A stretch of DNA of 64,000 nt from Gloeopeniophorella convolvens (GCA_022496205.1 WTXD01000049.1:142159-206158), one strand, 5' to 3'. Positions 21,914 to 33,858 are shown, numbered from the stretch's first letter. Translations and numbers: made by a program. The notes: a model not told the origin generated them from the sequence alone.

Positions 21914-24427
21914 CTAGACTTCCTGCTCGTACGTGTCATCCCACCCAACGTCGCCGTAGTCGTTTCCCTTGTCGCTTCCGTCACCATCATCAGCATCGTC
22001 CGGGTCTACATGCAAGTCGCCAGCGCCAATCGCACTCGAACGCCCACCAACACGCCCCCCATCTTCCTCGACGACGTCGTCATCATCGCCCTTGCCGTCG
22101 AGTGTATACAGCATCCCATTGTCGTCTTTTTCATCCTTGCCGTCCGTGAAGAGGTCTTTGAGGGCGTCATAATTGATGCGTTTGCTGTAGCGTGCATTCT
22201 GTTTGAGGAGCGTACGCACGGATTCGGCGGCTGTGCTTCCGTGGGGTGTAGACGCGTCGCGGGGCTTCGCCGCGGGCTTTCGTCGCTGCTCGTAGAGTGA
22301 TTGAATTGGACATGTACAAAAGCCACAATTTGACACGAACCTTCTTCTGCTTAGATGCTGTGCCAGAGTCGTGCTGTTCTCCTTTCGCTATTTGGGGGTC
22401 AGGCCACCGAATGGTTGTTACCCCAGAGGAACAGTTGCGCGCACCTGCAATAGCCTCTAGATACTCGCGGTTCATCTCCACCCATACACGCTCCCTGATC
22501 CGCACTTCCTCCTCGGTCAAGAGGAATTGATTCAGTTCATTTTCGTCAAGACCTGTGAGCTCGTCGACGGGCTGAAAGCCAGCCATGCGCCGTTCGGTCG
22601 CTTCATCCAGCGCTGCACTGAGCTGCACGCCTTGTTCGTTCAGCAAAAACTCCGCGACTTCGTCTGTAAGGACGCTGTTTACTTGTGCCTCGAGTGGAGA
22701 CATGCCACTGGCGGGTTCAGCCACCTGTGGCGGAGACAAAGTGGGATCGCGGAAAGGTGGTTGTGACAAGAGAGAAGGATCGATTTGACAATTTAGGTTG
22801 GGGGAGTCCTCAGTTGGGTCTGGCAGAAAGAGAGGCTCAGGTTGCGAGGTGCCAGTCAAGATCCCTGAATTGAGGAGCGCAGAGTCGAGGAACGCTCGCG
22901 AGACTTCATCAGCTGGAAGCGATTCATTCTCGTCTTCGCCTTCACTATCTTCGATGCGCCGCCGCTTGCGTTTTCGTTTGTCGGCTTTGCCCTGCCGCTT
23001 GCGCATCTTGCTAGTCACTTCGTTTATATCCTCCGCTTCCGCTTCCCTAGTTTCGCGCTCCTTTTCCTTTCCCTTTATGAACGCGGGTGGGTCCATTTCC
23101 TCTTCCAACCAAACGGTTCGGAAATCTGTCAACGTGAGCGCACCACTCGGAGTCTCTTTGAACTCTTTCAGACGTTTGCGAAGCGTCGTATCGGCAATCT
23201 TCACGACTTGTACGATCTCTTCTACTGATCGGCGGAAGTTATTCATCCGGGCAGCAAGCAGAAGACATGCGCCGCATATGCCTGCGGGACGTCGTCCTTT
23301 GGTCATCCAGTCACGATCAAAGCGCTGTACGAGCCTGATCGCGTCCGTGGCGACTTTGTGTGTCTCGTCACCAAACTCTAGAAGTGCAGCGAAACGCGAG
23401 ATGTAATGAGACGGATCCACCAATGGGAGACGCAAATTGAGTGTTTGTACGAGCTGCAGGTAAGTATGACCGAGCTCAAAGACGTTGACCTGAATCACAT
23501 GAGTAAATTCGGTGCGCCGACCAGGTGGGACTCACTTGTAGGAGGTCGGAAAAGTCAATAAGCATGTAATTTCGCGTCTCCTTCTGTCGACATGCGACAT
23601 AAAGGCACACCGCCACAACATTGAGGCTTTTGCGCCCTTTGGTGAACTTATGTTCCACGGCGAGTGTGTACAGGCGACTTGCAGCGAGGGATACGACGTC
23701 TGATAGCCGCAAAACGGACGCAATGCTCTGGATTTTTCGATTCGCTGAAACGATGGGGAGTTGCATCGTTAGTCAATTGTAATGAGGTCAATTTGCAGGC
23801 AAAAACGAAAGATTTCAAGGGGGAGCAACGGAGGACGGGAGGGCAGGGACCGCATAGTAGCGAATGGGACTCACCATTGGCTATGGTCTGCTCTCTCGAC
23901 TCGGTGTTTCCTCTGTTGCCAAACGGACCGCCCATACGTGCATGAGCTGCATGATTCAAACGTTAGCCCCAGTCCGAAGTAAGCACACTTTGAGGACTTA
24001 CTTGCACCCTGTCCAACGTACGCCCCCTGCACCATTGCTGCGCCAGCTGCTGTTTCGCCGAACGATACCTCATTCACGATGGTGTTTTCTTCGAGAACAG
24101 TGCCGCATTGTACACAGAATCCGTTCCCTGCCGCAGCATCGTATTCAATAACGGTACCTCCGCAGTCAGAACAAACGACCTGGGCATAAGTGAGCGTGAA
24201 GCAATGAAAAGATAAAATACCGTGCCATCATGGGAGATCACCCCTTCTTTGCGCGAGACGTAGCGAAGAGGGTTGATAGAGCTGTTGGTCGCACTGAGTG
24301 CACCGGATTGATCCCTGTGGCGCAGATTCAAGGTTGCGGAAGCGGTGCACGGCGACAAAGGTCGGACGATCGCGTCGAGCGGCAATCGCCGGCAGCTTGA
24401 GCTTCCACACCAAGGCCCAATCTCCAT
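21914..24427 (-). CDS. BRF1: Transcription factor IIIB subunit BRF1
   Basis: BRF1 joins TBP and Bdp1 in TFIIIB and recruits RNA polymerase III to tRNA and 5S genes. The N-terminal zinc ribbon is VVCSDCGGTVIEYDAA and GFCVQCGTVLEE (about 24075-24180), then NEVSFGETAAGAA and ARMGGPFGNRG. The first cyclin repeat spans an exon with the LPIVSANRKIQSIASVLRLSD region and VVAVCLYVACRQKETRNYMLIDFSD. The second reads HYISRFAALLEFGDETHKVA and RRPAGICGACLLLAARMNNF, then RSVEEIVQVVKIADTTLRKRL. A long acidic and basic linker leads to the Brf1-specific helices (WVEMNREYLEAIA) and to RYSKRINYDALKDLF, with an acidic tail ending in YEQEV. The start is uncertain: the exon ahead of the zinc ribbon (ending KEGVISHDGT) is open back to an ATG at 24425-24427, but a shorter or further spliced start is possible. 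Confidence 0.9.
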
Positions 24428-24565
24428 TGAACATTCTTGTGTGATGATTCACTCTTCCGATTATGACACAGTACTCGTAAAAAATGATCGTCGTGTTGTA
24501 TCCAACTGTCCGTCCAAAATCCATCCGAGTCATTAGTTAATTTCTCTCCACCACCCTCCAGTCAC

Positions 24566-25382
24566 TCAGACTTGGCTCGCGTTCTGACGACCGTATGAGT
24601 TCTCTGGCTGACTGAATGCATACTGTGCTCCGTAGTTGTATGTAGTTGCCATCGGTGGTGCGCTTGCAGCCATCTGCGCAGGCGGCGGGTAGTCGAGTGC
24701 TTCCTCCTCCTGAAGTTGGGAGACATAATCAGCGACGATGATGCAGCCCCCTATTGAACAACTTCAGCAATCATCTTCGGGGTATGCAGCAGAGGACACT
24801 CACAAAGCTCAATCAACCAGAACAGGACATAAAGACCTATCGTAATGCCACGACCAACTTCAAACGCTTTCTTACAGACATCTTCCTTGAATTTGTCGGT
24901 GCTACCGTTGATGCAGTTGTTTACATCGCTGTCCCCGACCTTATGGAAGAGCGTATAGATGAAGTACGCGCCAGTCGCAATGTTGAACCCGAGGTGGAAC
25001 CACACTAGCGTATTGTACAACGAGATGTAGCTGCGACGCTTGATAATGGTCCCAATCAATCTGGTTGCTGCTCGTCAGGGTATGTCTTATATGCGTGACA
25101 ATGCATAACGTACCCAAAGAGAGAAACCATTGCAAGAATTGTGTAGGACAGAGAGGCGATGATGAGAGAAATTTCCTGATTCTTTGTCAGATGTGCTTGA
25201 TCTGTAAGGTGATGAATACATGCGCCAGGCGTACACTGCATACACATACCTTTATGCGTAGCTCCATGCCAGCCGACGGCCGCTATGATTGAGCCCCCGA
25301 TGAGCCCCAGGGTGCTCATGATGAACACCCCAAAGCGCACAGGAATGCAACAGCAGAACTTGCGAGAGCGAACGTAACCCAT
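24566..25382 (-). CDS. Four-helix integral membrane protein, function unknown
   Basis: The start MGYVRSRKFCCCIPVRFGVF places three adjacent cysteines next to the first membrane segment, a likely palmitoylation site. Four hydrophobic segments follow: VFIMSTLGLIGGSIIAAVGW; EISLIIASLSYTILAMVSLFG; YNTLVWFHLGFNIATGAYFIY; and ITIGLYVLFWLIELYGGCII. Between the third and fourth lies a loop with two cysteines (VNNCINGS and EDVCKKAFEVG). The C-terminal tail, VADYVSQLQEEEALDYPPP, then a Tyr/Gln/Ala-rich end, is probably cytosolic. Introns interrupt the gene at about 25215-25260, 25060-25115 and 24750-24800. It resembles the small tetraspan proteins common in basidiomycetes (tetraspanin/MARVEL-like topology), but I cannot name a family or role. 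Confidence 0.8.
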
Positions 25383-26529
25383 AGGAATAAGATGTGATTG
25401 AGGCTGTTATACGTCCTGAGTTGGAATCAGAAAGCAGACACGTCGAGTGTGGGGTACAACGAAAGAGGGGAAAAATCAACGAAGCGAACGGGCAAGGGGA
25501 GGCTCAGCCTACGGGCACCGAGAGACTGTCCCTGTGCTTATATATGACGGGCGTCGCCATTGATCGGTGAGCGCCGCGTTGATGGGGAGTGAGCTTTGAT
25601 GGCAGGACGGGGAGCATGCCAACAGCAACCGACAACCATGCGGAGGTGATGATGATATACCAAGCTCTTTCCAGTCAGCGCCAAGTTGAAAGTTCCATTT
25701 GTTGACAGAGAGGCTCCTGCAGATGGTGGCCAAAATAATCGTATCCTCAAGAAGGGGTATGCGCAGACGCTGTGACTTTACACCGAGTGCTAATGCAATC
25801 TCCCGACTTCAGCTTCAGCCCGATGACGATTATGTAATGCAGTGATTGGCGGGGGAACACAAGTTTCATGCGCATAGAAATAGCCAGGATCTAGGCTCAG
25901 CTTCAGTATTTCATGCTACTGCATGGCCACTATGATCTCGACAGATATTCGAGCTGCTCACATCTTTGACAATGAGCTGTGGACCGCCCCCTTGACGTCC
26001 TCACGTGGTGGCTAAAGCCGCTTGCATGCTCAGAACTAACCTGCAAGGACACAGAGAAGGAGAGAGGTCGGTGTGTGTGTGAGCCTGCACAGCCACTGCA
26101 CTCAAATTTCGATGACGGCAGCCGAAGGTGGGTTTCAAGATCTAAGTAGAGGTTTCAATCCATCAATGGGGCTGTCCTGCCAAAGTGTGACCATCCGTCC
26201 CTGGCCAGATCCCCGAGATCCAGACCGTAATCCGGGCGACGCATCGACTACCTTTGGCAGAGGTACAGAGGGGGAACCTGGGGCTAATCCAGGATTGCCA
26301 ATTTATTGAGGCGAAGTCACTACACGGGATGGGACTGGAGGCTGAGTGCTGGCTATTTTATTTTATTTCAAAGGCGAGGAAAGCGGTATTGAATAATGAA
26401 GTGGTGCATGGTGCCACATGGCACTGCGTCCGGTTACATAATCATTACATACCGCTCCGCGCAACCGCGCCGCATTCCCGAGATTCTAATTGCAACCTGG
26501 GCACAGACTGTGGCCTGCTCGCCGCATGC
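25383..26529. other. Divergent intergenic region, 1.1 kb
   Basis: A TATA-like stretch (CATATATAAGC on the minus strand, about 25536-25546) lies roughly 150 bases ahead of the membrane-protein start. Otherwise no recognisable gene or repeat; open frames overlap randomly. Confidence 0.4.
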
Positions 26530-28442
26530 ATGACCTTCCTTGCTTTCGTCTTCTTCCTTTCCTGCTTCTGGTCAGCTTTGCACGCCGTACGACATCTTTT
26601 GGCATCACGCGGGAAGACCCCTTCCCTTTTGCCGATCTCGTTCGGCGCACGACGGCGCACCTCAACTACCGTTACTCTAAAAGGCCTACATCTCAGTATC
26701 GAGAGCACTGTCTTCAATTCTAATCATGACGCATTGAATCTGTGGCTCTCCCGCCGTCGTACTGCGCGATTTCGAAAGTCGCTGCAAGTACTCTTTGACG
26801 CAGGAGTAGCAATTTCTCTGCTCGGCATGGTTATAGCACTGGTGCTCCTTGCATGGACGTTTGTCCAACTTGCGCGAAGCATCATGATCGATTCTGCACC
26901 CCAAGAAGAAGCATCCCTGCACACAAAGCGGGGGGTCGAAGGTGTATATGAGAGTCCTGCGCCGATGACACCCTCCGCAACGGAAATCCCAATACAGCTT
27001 TTGGTGGGTGGTTCGTCTCTTGCACTTCATACTTACTGCATATGCGGAGACATCGCTTACAGAGTGCTCCAGATTCCAGGGGTCACCCTTCCTCTTTCGC
27101 ATCTTCCTTTGCTCATTGGTGCCTTGCTCTTCTCGCAAGCCATCCATGAAGGAGGGCACGCCCTGTGTGCGGCACTGTGCGTGACACATGTCCTTGTTCG
27201 GCGTGCCTCACCAACATTTCCAAACAGCGACGACATATCGTTGTCTAGCCTTGGTGCATCATTTTCGTTGATAATACCCGCAGCCTTCGTTGCATTCCCT
27301 ACTCACGCGCTCGCTGCTTCAACCCCCCGCACGCGAGCACGCATCGCTGCATCCGGCCCGCTTCTCAGTCTGCTACTTGGAATTATCTTGGTGCTCCCGC
27401 TCGAGCGACCATTCCTTCTCTTAGGATACTCCGACGTATCCGAGGATGGATTGTTGGTCACCTCTGTAGCCATTAAATCTCCTCTGTCACTGCACCTCCC
27501 ACAGGGCTCGCTGCTCACTGCACTCGACGATCTCCCGCTCGCCGGGACGGACAAGATCTCGTGGATCGACTACCTCACGAAGCTATCCCCGCCCTCACCT
27601 GTAGAATCCGCTTGGTGTGCAAATAGGGAATGGTTCCTTGGTAACCAACCCTTTCAAGGTTACGCTTAATTTGCTTACGCACTGCGGCACAGGCCACCCG
27701 TACGGCTGTTGTGCTCTCTCTCCGCCAGCACCCGGTGCAGAGGCATGTTTCTTTCTTCGGTCAATTGACGGAGATCCACATTGCATCGAAGCACCAAAGC
27801 TGCTTGCACCTTTCGACAGTGACGTGATAAGCTGCACAGCCGGCCTGTGTGGCGACGGGCAGGTTTGTGTGCGTTTGCGTGAAGGGGAAGAGTTTTTGCG
27901 CATCAAGATGAAGCTGAGTGACTTGGAGGATTCTCACCGCCTTGTTCTATGGCGAGGTGGACGGGACGAAGTCTTTCGAAACGGTATGCACTGGCTATCG
28001 GGTCATGCTGCGCTGTCAAGGATGCTCACTAGCGCAGTGATCATTACAAAATGGCGCCCCCGCTTGAAGATAATCCCTCTGTGGTTCCCAGACATAGCAG
28101 CGAGATTCATGCAGTGTGTGCCAAGGCAGTTCTACGGGCAGAACATGTGGTTGAACGTCTATCCGCAGATATACGCAGACCCTAACAATTTCGCTGTTTC
28201 TGTTCAACGTGCTTCCACTTTCTCAATTGGACGGCGGTGTACTCCTAGACGCTGTTTTGCGTCATCTTGGACCCCGAGAGTCGGTAGAAGCGGATCTCGA
28301 AATTGGGACGAGAAGGATTCTACCGCACGTAGGTGTCAGAAGTGGTCCGCTGAGGACGGTGGCGAGCAGTTTGACGGCAGCGCTTCTTGCTGGATGCACA
28401 CTGCTAGGTATAGGCAACATCGTACTAGAAAAATACATGTAG
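26530..28442 (+). CDS. Site-2 protease (M50 family intramembrane metalloprotease)
   Basis: S2P cleaves membrane-bound transcription factors such as SREBP within the bilayer of Golgi/ER membranes. The chosen ATG (26530-26532) starts a first membrane segment, MTFLAFVFFLSCFWSALHAV, followed by VTLKGLHLSIESTVFN as in fungal S2P. A second hydrophobic segment is ISLLGMVIALVLLAWTFVQL. After an intron, LLIGALLFSQAIHEGGHALC holds the zinc-binding HExxH (H-E-G-G-H). Further on are FSLIIPAAFVAFP, ARIAASGPLLSLLLGIIL and a PDZ-like insert (VAIKSPLSLHLPQGSLLTAL). The last exons give FNVLPLSQLDGGVLLDAVL, whose LDG aspartate is the third zinc ligand, and a final helix ending in NIVLEKYM. In-frame sequence continues upstream of the ATG, so an earlier start cannot be excluded. 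Confidence 0.88.
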
Positions 28443-28609
28443 TCGCCAGAGCAGCCGTGCACGAGCAAGTCACCGCGGAATGAGAGAAAGACTAGCTTAT
28501 GCGCATGTGCATAATCGTTTTATGATTGGTGTCGAGCATGAGCATACACCGCTCCCGTCGCTGAGCGCAGCGCTGGGACCTCCGCCAACAGCATCACAAG
28601 AACAAGATA

Positions 28610-29029
28610 CTATTTCTTCTTGGGCTGCTTTTTCACTTCCACTATGGCAAGACCTTTTTGGGAGCGGGTATTAGCTTGGGGGCAATGGACGAAGTGAATG
28701 CGTCTCACCCGGCGGGAGACTCTGCTTGAGCTTCTCTGCCTTCTCGGGGTCGTCAAGGGCGAGCGTATAAAGGTATCGTGAGCACCGGATCTTGAACTTC
28801 GTGCGCTCTTTCGCACCGGGTGTTGCAGGCGCGATCTTCTTGATACGCGCGGCTGGGTTTACGCCGTCAGCACCGATATAGATGGTGTGCGTAGACACAA
28901 ACAACGCACAACGTGCGTCCTTCCGCCGCGCAATGTCAATGAACTGCTTAATGTCACGGATCTCCTTGGGCTATCGAAAACGTACAGCTTAATGCCCACG
29001 CTGCCGGGAACGAGTAGGTCACATACCAT
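28610..29029 (-). CDS. RPL38: 60S ribosomal protein L38 (eL38)
   Basis: Small protein of the large ribosomal subunit. The first coding exon is only the ATG (29027-29029), directly followed by a GTATGT...TAG intron. Exon 2 gives [19 protein letters not shown]. After another intron (about 28857-28916) the protein continues [20 protein letters not shown], then [20 protein letters not shown] and LKQSLPPG. A third intron precedes the last exon, [13 protein letters not shown]. The core RCSRYLYTL...[11 protein letters not shown] is diagnostic for eL38. It is slightly longer than the animal protein because of a loop ([10 protein letters not shown]) and a basic tail. Confidence 0.93.
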
Positions 29030-29431
29030 GGTGTGGGGCAGGAGTCTTGATTGAGGATGGGTCCTCGAACGTGGGAATCGTCCATCGACAATGTGTCGAC
29101 CCGGTGGCTGAGGAACTATACAGTGATTCTCGGCACATGCCGACCGTGGATCACTCACGGACGGCGTACTTCGAGGCTTGCGCCGATGCTTTGGTCTATG
29201 CATCGTAAGTGCCTCGGCGTCACCACCACCACCGCCTCTCGACGATTCCCCAGTTTGGGGTTGATCTTATGTTCACCACGACGGGGCTACGACGCACCGT
29301 GCCTCCGTGCACGCAGGCAGTCTGGCGGTTTGCCGTACTTGCAGTCGGGCCGCAAACTTCTCACACGCTATGACCTCCATTGCAACGACTATTCTTATCT
29401 CGTACACTAGCACTTTCCCGGCAAGCTAGTC
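29030..29431. other. Intergenic region holding the RPL38 promoter
   Basis: No gene recognised. The stretch lies between the RPL38 start and the stop of the MDR oxidoreductase, so it holds the RPL38 upstream region. Confidence 0.45.
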
Positions 29432-30867
29432 TTAATCCTCATGGACCTGCACGATCTTCTTCCCGTAGTTTGCCCCTACCAGGACGTCTGTGATGCTCTG
29501 CCCGATTTTGTCCAGGCCGTATGATATGTCTTCCATATATTTGACCTCCCCAGATTTGATCAATTTGGGCATCTCGCGCGCAAACTCTGCGCCATATTTG
29601 TCGCCCCAGCGACCCACCCAGAAACCGAAGATGCTTATCTCTTTCGAGATGATAAGGAATGCATTCTAAATGAAGGTGAGGAACTTATGTGTGCCGACAA
29701 CGTTGGATTGATTACCTTCAGGCGGTATGGCTCTTTGTCGTTGTAACCTGATATCATACCACATTCCTAGGCGTGCCGATGAGAGAGATCCATGGGAGAG
29801 GAGCTGCACACATACGATGAAGTGAGAGCCAACCCCCGCCGCGTTTGAAATCGCGACATCTAGAGTCTCGCCGCCAACATTATCCTAGTATCTAGTATGC
29901 AATGTCATTCCCATGCGGAAAGATATATGCATGAGCGCGTACATGTCCAAGGGGCCCTCGCGTCTAAGAACATCTTCGGTGCTCACCGTCTTATAGTTGA
30001 AGGCAACATCCGCACCCAGCGAGCGAACGAATTCAACTTTATCGTCGCTTCCCGCGGACCCAATCACTTTGAGTCCCTCTCGTTTGGCGAGTTGAACAAC
30101 AACGCTACCGACCGCGCTAGCTGCAGAGCTGACAAAGATGATCTCGCCCTGCGGGCAGAAAGGGTGAGCCTCAGCCACCAAACGTTGCCAATGTGCGTAC
30201 TTTCTTTGCTTTGGAAAACTCCTTCCAACCGAAATACGCAGTTTTACCTGCGCTACTCAGACCCTGGAAGAGAAACAACTCGCTTGGCGCAACTTACCAG
30301 GTGACCCTAACACCCCCACGTGTGCCGACAGAGGTATATTGCTCGTTTCAAGTAATTCCAAACCAATTGCGTCCTTCCTAACGAAATATTCCATGCATGC
30401 TACACAAGTGGTGGCTTCAGGTGTCAGGGAATTGTCCAGAGCTGCGGATACTGACGAATGTTCCCTTTGATGTAATCCCCTGGCTTAGAGGAAGGTATTT
30501 CTGACCGAATGACCTGTGCTACGCCTGACACGGCTATCCTTTGAGGGGGTATTAGAATCGTTAACGGAGTCCACTTCGTAGAACGACCTACGTTTCTCCA
30601 ACGGTGAAGTTCCCGGCTGTATTCGGCGTCATCCGGCGCCTCAGGACCGGCTCGATCGAGAACAGTTTCGATTTAGCCAGGAAGCCTCCATCGAGCTCCA
30701 CATTGTCTAGGTCGATAACCTGGGATGTATCATGCGCGATGTGCTCTCCTGGAATGGGAAGACCTGCATAAGGGAGTCAGGAAGGACGCGCGGTCAAAGG
30801 CAGTCCATAGGGTTCAACCTGTAGGGAATGCTTGTAGGACCTCTCTGTGATTTGAAATAGGCGTCAT
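29432..30867 (-). CDS. NADP-dependent MDR oxidoreductase (leukotriene B4 dehydrogenase/double-bond reductase type)
   Basis: Zinc-independent medium-chain reductase that reduces alpha,beta-unsaturated carbonyls with NADPH. The ATG at 30865-30867 opens MTPISNHREVLQAFPTG, which splices in frame to LPIPGEHIAHDTSQVIDLDN. Then come LAKSKLFSIEPVLRRRM, FTVGETRIAVSGVAQVIRSE, DYIKGNIRQYPQLW, LGVLGSPG and KTAYFGWKEFSKAKK. The nucleotide-binding strand is IIFVSSAASAVGSVVVQLAK (glycine motif AxxxxG), followed by GSAGSDDKVEFVRSLGAD, VAFNYKT and DNVGGETLD. The C-terminus reads FWVGRWGDKYGAEFAREMPK, then GLDKIGQSITDVLVGANYGK. About 345 residues, full length. Substrate unknown. Confidence 0.87.
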
Positions 30868-31603
30868 TGGGTCGAAGGTACTTGGGTATGCAGCAGTGGT
30901 TCGCAAGTCGCTTCGTACCTTTTATAACTGTTAGGAGGTCTTCCGTGCTGCTGACTGAGGATATGAGTAAGCTCACTATGCGCTGAGCAGGCTTCAGAGC
31001 AGGCAGCGCATCAGCTAATCCCCGTACAGTCAACTCACTCTGCGTGGGTCGCTTTCATAATCTGGCCGTGTCCGTGGCTACTCAGTACTGTACGGAGCGA
31101 GATAAACATTGCCAAAGGGCCTAGCTCAAGCCTGGCTCTTCCGAAATCTTAGCACACCCAACATAATATCATAGAGACTCAGAAATGACAACAATTTATA
31201 TTGATGTATTTACACATACTGTGGGCAGACTATAGCATCCTTGTGAGACGGTCTCGGTTTGATGTCTGTGGAGTTAGAGTCGGCATCCAAGTCATCCAAA
31301 TTCGGTCCGGATTGTTCTCTCCACCCTCAGGCATTGCATGTCAGCAACCCAAAAACTCGCTTAATCACGCACAATTTACATACACAAGCCCATATGTAGA
31401 GGTTTAGTACCAAATTCAATATAGATGGTTCGATTTTGGTGTGAAAAAGGCACATTACATCACTAGATTATGGGTTATAGGGCCACATAAAGCTACATGG
31501 GGCTATGGGTTATGGTGTATGGAAGGTCTTGTCATTTTCACTGCGAATGAATTTGGTGGGGCCAAGAACCGATGGGTATTGACAGGTTATGGGTTGTCAC
31601 AAG
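30868..31603. other. Intergenic stretch left of an inverted-repeat element
   Basis: AT-richer than the surrounding genes, with no recognisable gene. Confidence 0.4.
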
Positions 31604-31628
31604 TACTATCGGTGGCGCAGTGTTCGCG
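31604..31628 (+). repeat. Left arm of the 25-bp inverted repeat
   Basis: Perfect reverse complement of 32334-32358. Confidence 0.85.
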
Positions 31629-32333
31629 CTCAAGCGCCGAAGGGTACAGCGTTCGTGTTTCGACTCTGCACGCTGCAAATCCCTACCATTTCCCTTTATT
31701 TTATTATTATTGTGTGCATAAACGTTGGCTTGTGGTGTGATGTGAATGCCATACTGATATGTTCTTATGGTCGTGTGCTATCTGCATTGTATCACCCAAA
31801 TACTGCTTTCTTAAGCTTCAGCAGCACTTTGCCACGAAACCAGTGCTCCTGGAAATCTGATAACAACTTCTCATGTTCCTGTGACATACAAACACCATCA
31901 GTACAAATTCTCCGAGGTGAGGTGTTAGTCCCATCTGCCTCTGGATGTACTATTACTCTGGGTACGGACGAGCGTGACATTCTATGCCACTGCAGGTGCC
32001 CAATTTGGCTTCCGCATTTCGGCAGGCCGGCTATGAGCCCCATTGAGCCACAAGCCGTACCTTTACATACCATAAACGGAAGTCTGAGTCATGAGCGCAC
32101 GCGCAACGGTGCATGGCAAGCCGTGACATTCCGTGACAGAACCCGGAAAAAAACGCGAACACTGTACCCTGTGGTCCGGCATTGCTCTGGCACCACAACG
32201 ATCCTAGGCTATTGGTCCGGAAAGCAAAGATACGTTTCACAATATACAGTCTACCTGCACGCAAGGATTTAAAGGGATGGGCATCAAAATGAGTGAGATA
32301 TTCCATTCACAGTTTCGTGCACCCCAAACGCGC

Positions 32334-32358
32334 CGCGAACACTGCGCCACCGATAGTA
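32334..32358 (-). repeat. Right arm of the 25-bp inverted repeat
   Basis: Perfect reverse complement of 31604-31628. Confidence 0.85.
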
Positions 32359-33095
32359 TGGGTTAAGACAAGTTTGACTGTATCGGATTACATAGGCAGG
32401 TGACCGGGGACCCACGCAGAGCGAGTTGACTGTAGCTAACCTCATCTGATCAAAGAGGACAGTCATTCACCGATGTGCATGTGAGTACTTGAGTGTCAGC
32501 CCATGGATCCGGCGAATTAGAGCCTCCTGACGCTATGTATCAATATGCGAAGTTGAAGCCGCGGTGACTGGAGTGTTGCGAAGTGGGTGGGTTTGAGAGC
32601 CAATGGCCCTGAGTCAAGCTCATCCGAGGTGCCAGTGTCTTCAGTTGTTGTCATGCACGGCGTCCCTACAACTGCAGTTCACCATTGGCTTTGCATAGTC
32701 TGCGACAATTCGGATATGAAACACATGCATTTAGACGCAGGGAAGTAACGGGAGCGTCATGAACAGCCAGGGGCTACGTCTCACCCCGAGGCTTGGGGAA
32801 AAGTCAAGAAAACCAGTAATTGGATCCACTTTTTCAGGCCCATTGGCGCCGCCGCCGCCGCCGCCACTAATGCGAGGTAACTTCGGCTGTGTCAGTAAAT
32901 AGGGAGAGCTCCTGTGGTGACTCGAAGGGATTCAAAAGGGGAAATGAGCTTACGTTGGCAGATGCCCTTAGGCTCTCCCAGTGGGCGCTTCGCTACCGGG
33001 AATATGTGCAATTAATCAGATTGTCCGCTGGGTATTTATACATGTACATCGCAGTCAAACGAAGATAGAGCGTGCGTTCCCGTGGTGACGGTGTT
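32359..33095. other. Intergenic stretch with a short GCC microsatellite
   Basis: A run of about six GCC units lies near 32847-32866. No gene was recognised before the YKT6 stop. Confidence 0.5.
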
Positions 33096-33858
33096 TCACA
33101 TGACGGAGCAGCAAGAGTTTTGCTAAACAAATGTGGGTTAGCCACCGAAGTAACATCCAGTTAGATCCGTACCTTCTTGGCTGTCTTATAGAACATCTTG
33201 CTCTGCGCAGAAAGCGCAGTCGAACGCTCAACAAGGTTGTCGAGTTTCTCCCCGCGTTGAAGGACAGACTCAATGGTTTTGTGCTGCGATCCATCATAAG
33301 CACGAAGCGTGTGTATCATAGGAACGGGTACACGAACCAGCACAATCTTGGTCTCGTCTAGTTCTTGCTGCACACGCATGATGTTATCTGCATGCCGGGG
33401 GTCCTGATATTTCTGGAGGTAGTTGTTGATATCCGGGAAGGATATGGTGGCCGGGTTAGAGAAAGCAGACTGGGGAACCCTCGCAGTGAAATCATCGAGG
33501 AGCTTGCTGAGCAATGAGAAGGCGGGTCGCACGGGGTACTCGTGGTCGGTGATGATCACAGCTGCAATGTCATGGGGTCAATGATTACGGATGGTATGTC
33601 ATGGTGATGTGGGGGGCTACCTGCAAGCTGCTCGGCACCACCGCGGTTGTATACGTGAGCGGTATAGTTGTTCTCTTGGACACTCTGGCGCTGGCCTTGG
33701 GGGGTGCGCTCCGCGACAGTCTTGGTGAAGAAAGACATGAACTCGCCGACAGACCCTTTCTGGTAAAAGGAGAAAGAGGACAGATCCGATGCCTGGCTAA
33801 GGGTTGCGCTGGGGCCGGAAGGGGGTGCAAGGACGACGGCGAGGGAAAATATCTTCAT
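33096..33858 (-). CDS. YKT6: R-SNARE Ykt6
   Basis: Lipid-anchored longin SNARE used in ER-Golgi, vacuolar and autophagic fusion. The start MKIFSLAVVLAPP opens the longin domain, which continues FSFYQKGSVGEFMSFFTKTV and VQENNYTAHVYNRGGAEQLA. An intron follows and the next exon begins AVIITDHEYPVRPAFSLLSK, LLDDFTARVP. The SNARE motif reads DNIMRVQQELDETKIVL, then across an intron HKTIESVLQRGEKLDNLVER with the central-layer Arg, and STALSAQSKMFYKTAKK. The last exon encodes only QNSCCSVM, giving the double cysteine for palmitoylation and farnesylation (CAAX box CSVM). There is no membrane helix, as expected for Ykt6. It is divergent from the CM1-protein gene, 254 bases apart. Confidence 0.93.

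Larger units (their letters stand above)
31604..32358. mobile_element. Candidate non-autonomous element bounded by perfect 25-bp inverted repeats
   Basis: The 25 bases at 31604-31628 (beginning TACTATCGGTGGCG) occur exactly, reverse-complemented, at 32334-32358, enclosing about 755 bases. The interior has no transposase-like protein; its open frames (up to 227 codons on the plus strand) lack motifs. A clear target-site duplication was not seen, so this could be a MITE-like DNA element, a fold-back repeat or a rearranged fragment. Confidence 0.55.

Noticed and set aside
24941..25135. Short frames inside the membrane-protein gene
   Set aside because: These cross introns in the wrong phase and are shadows of the spliced gene.
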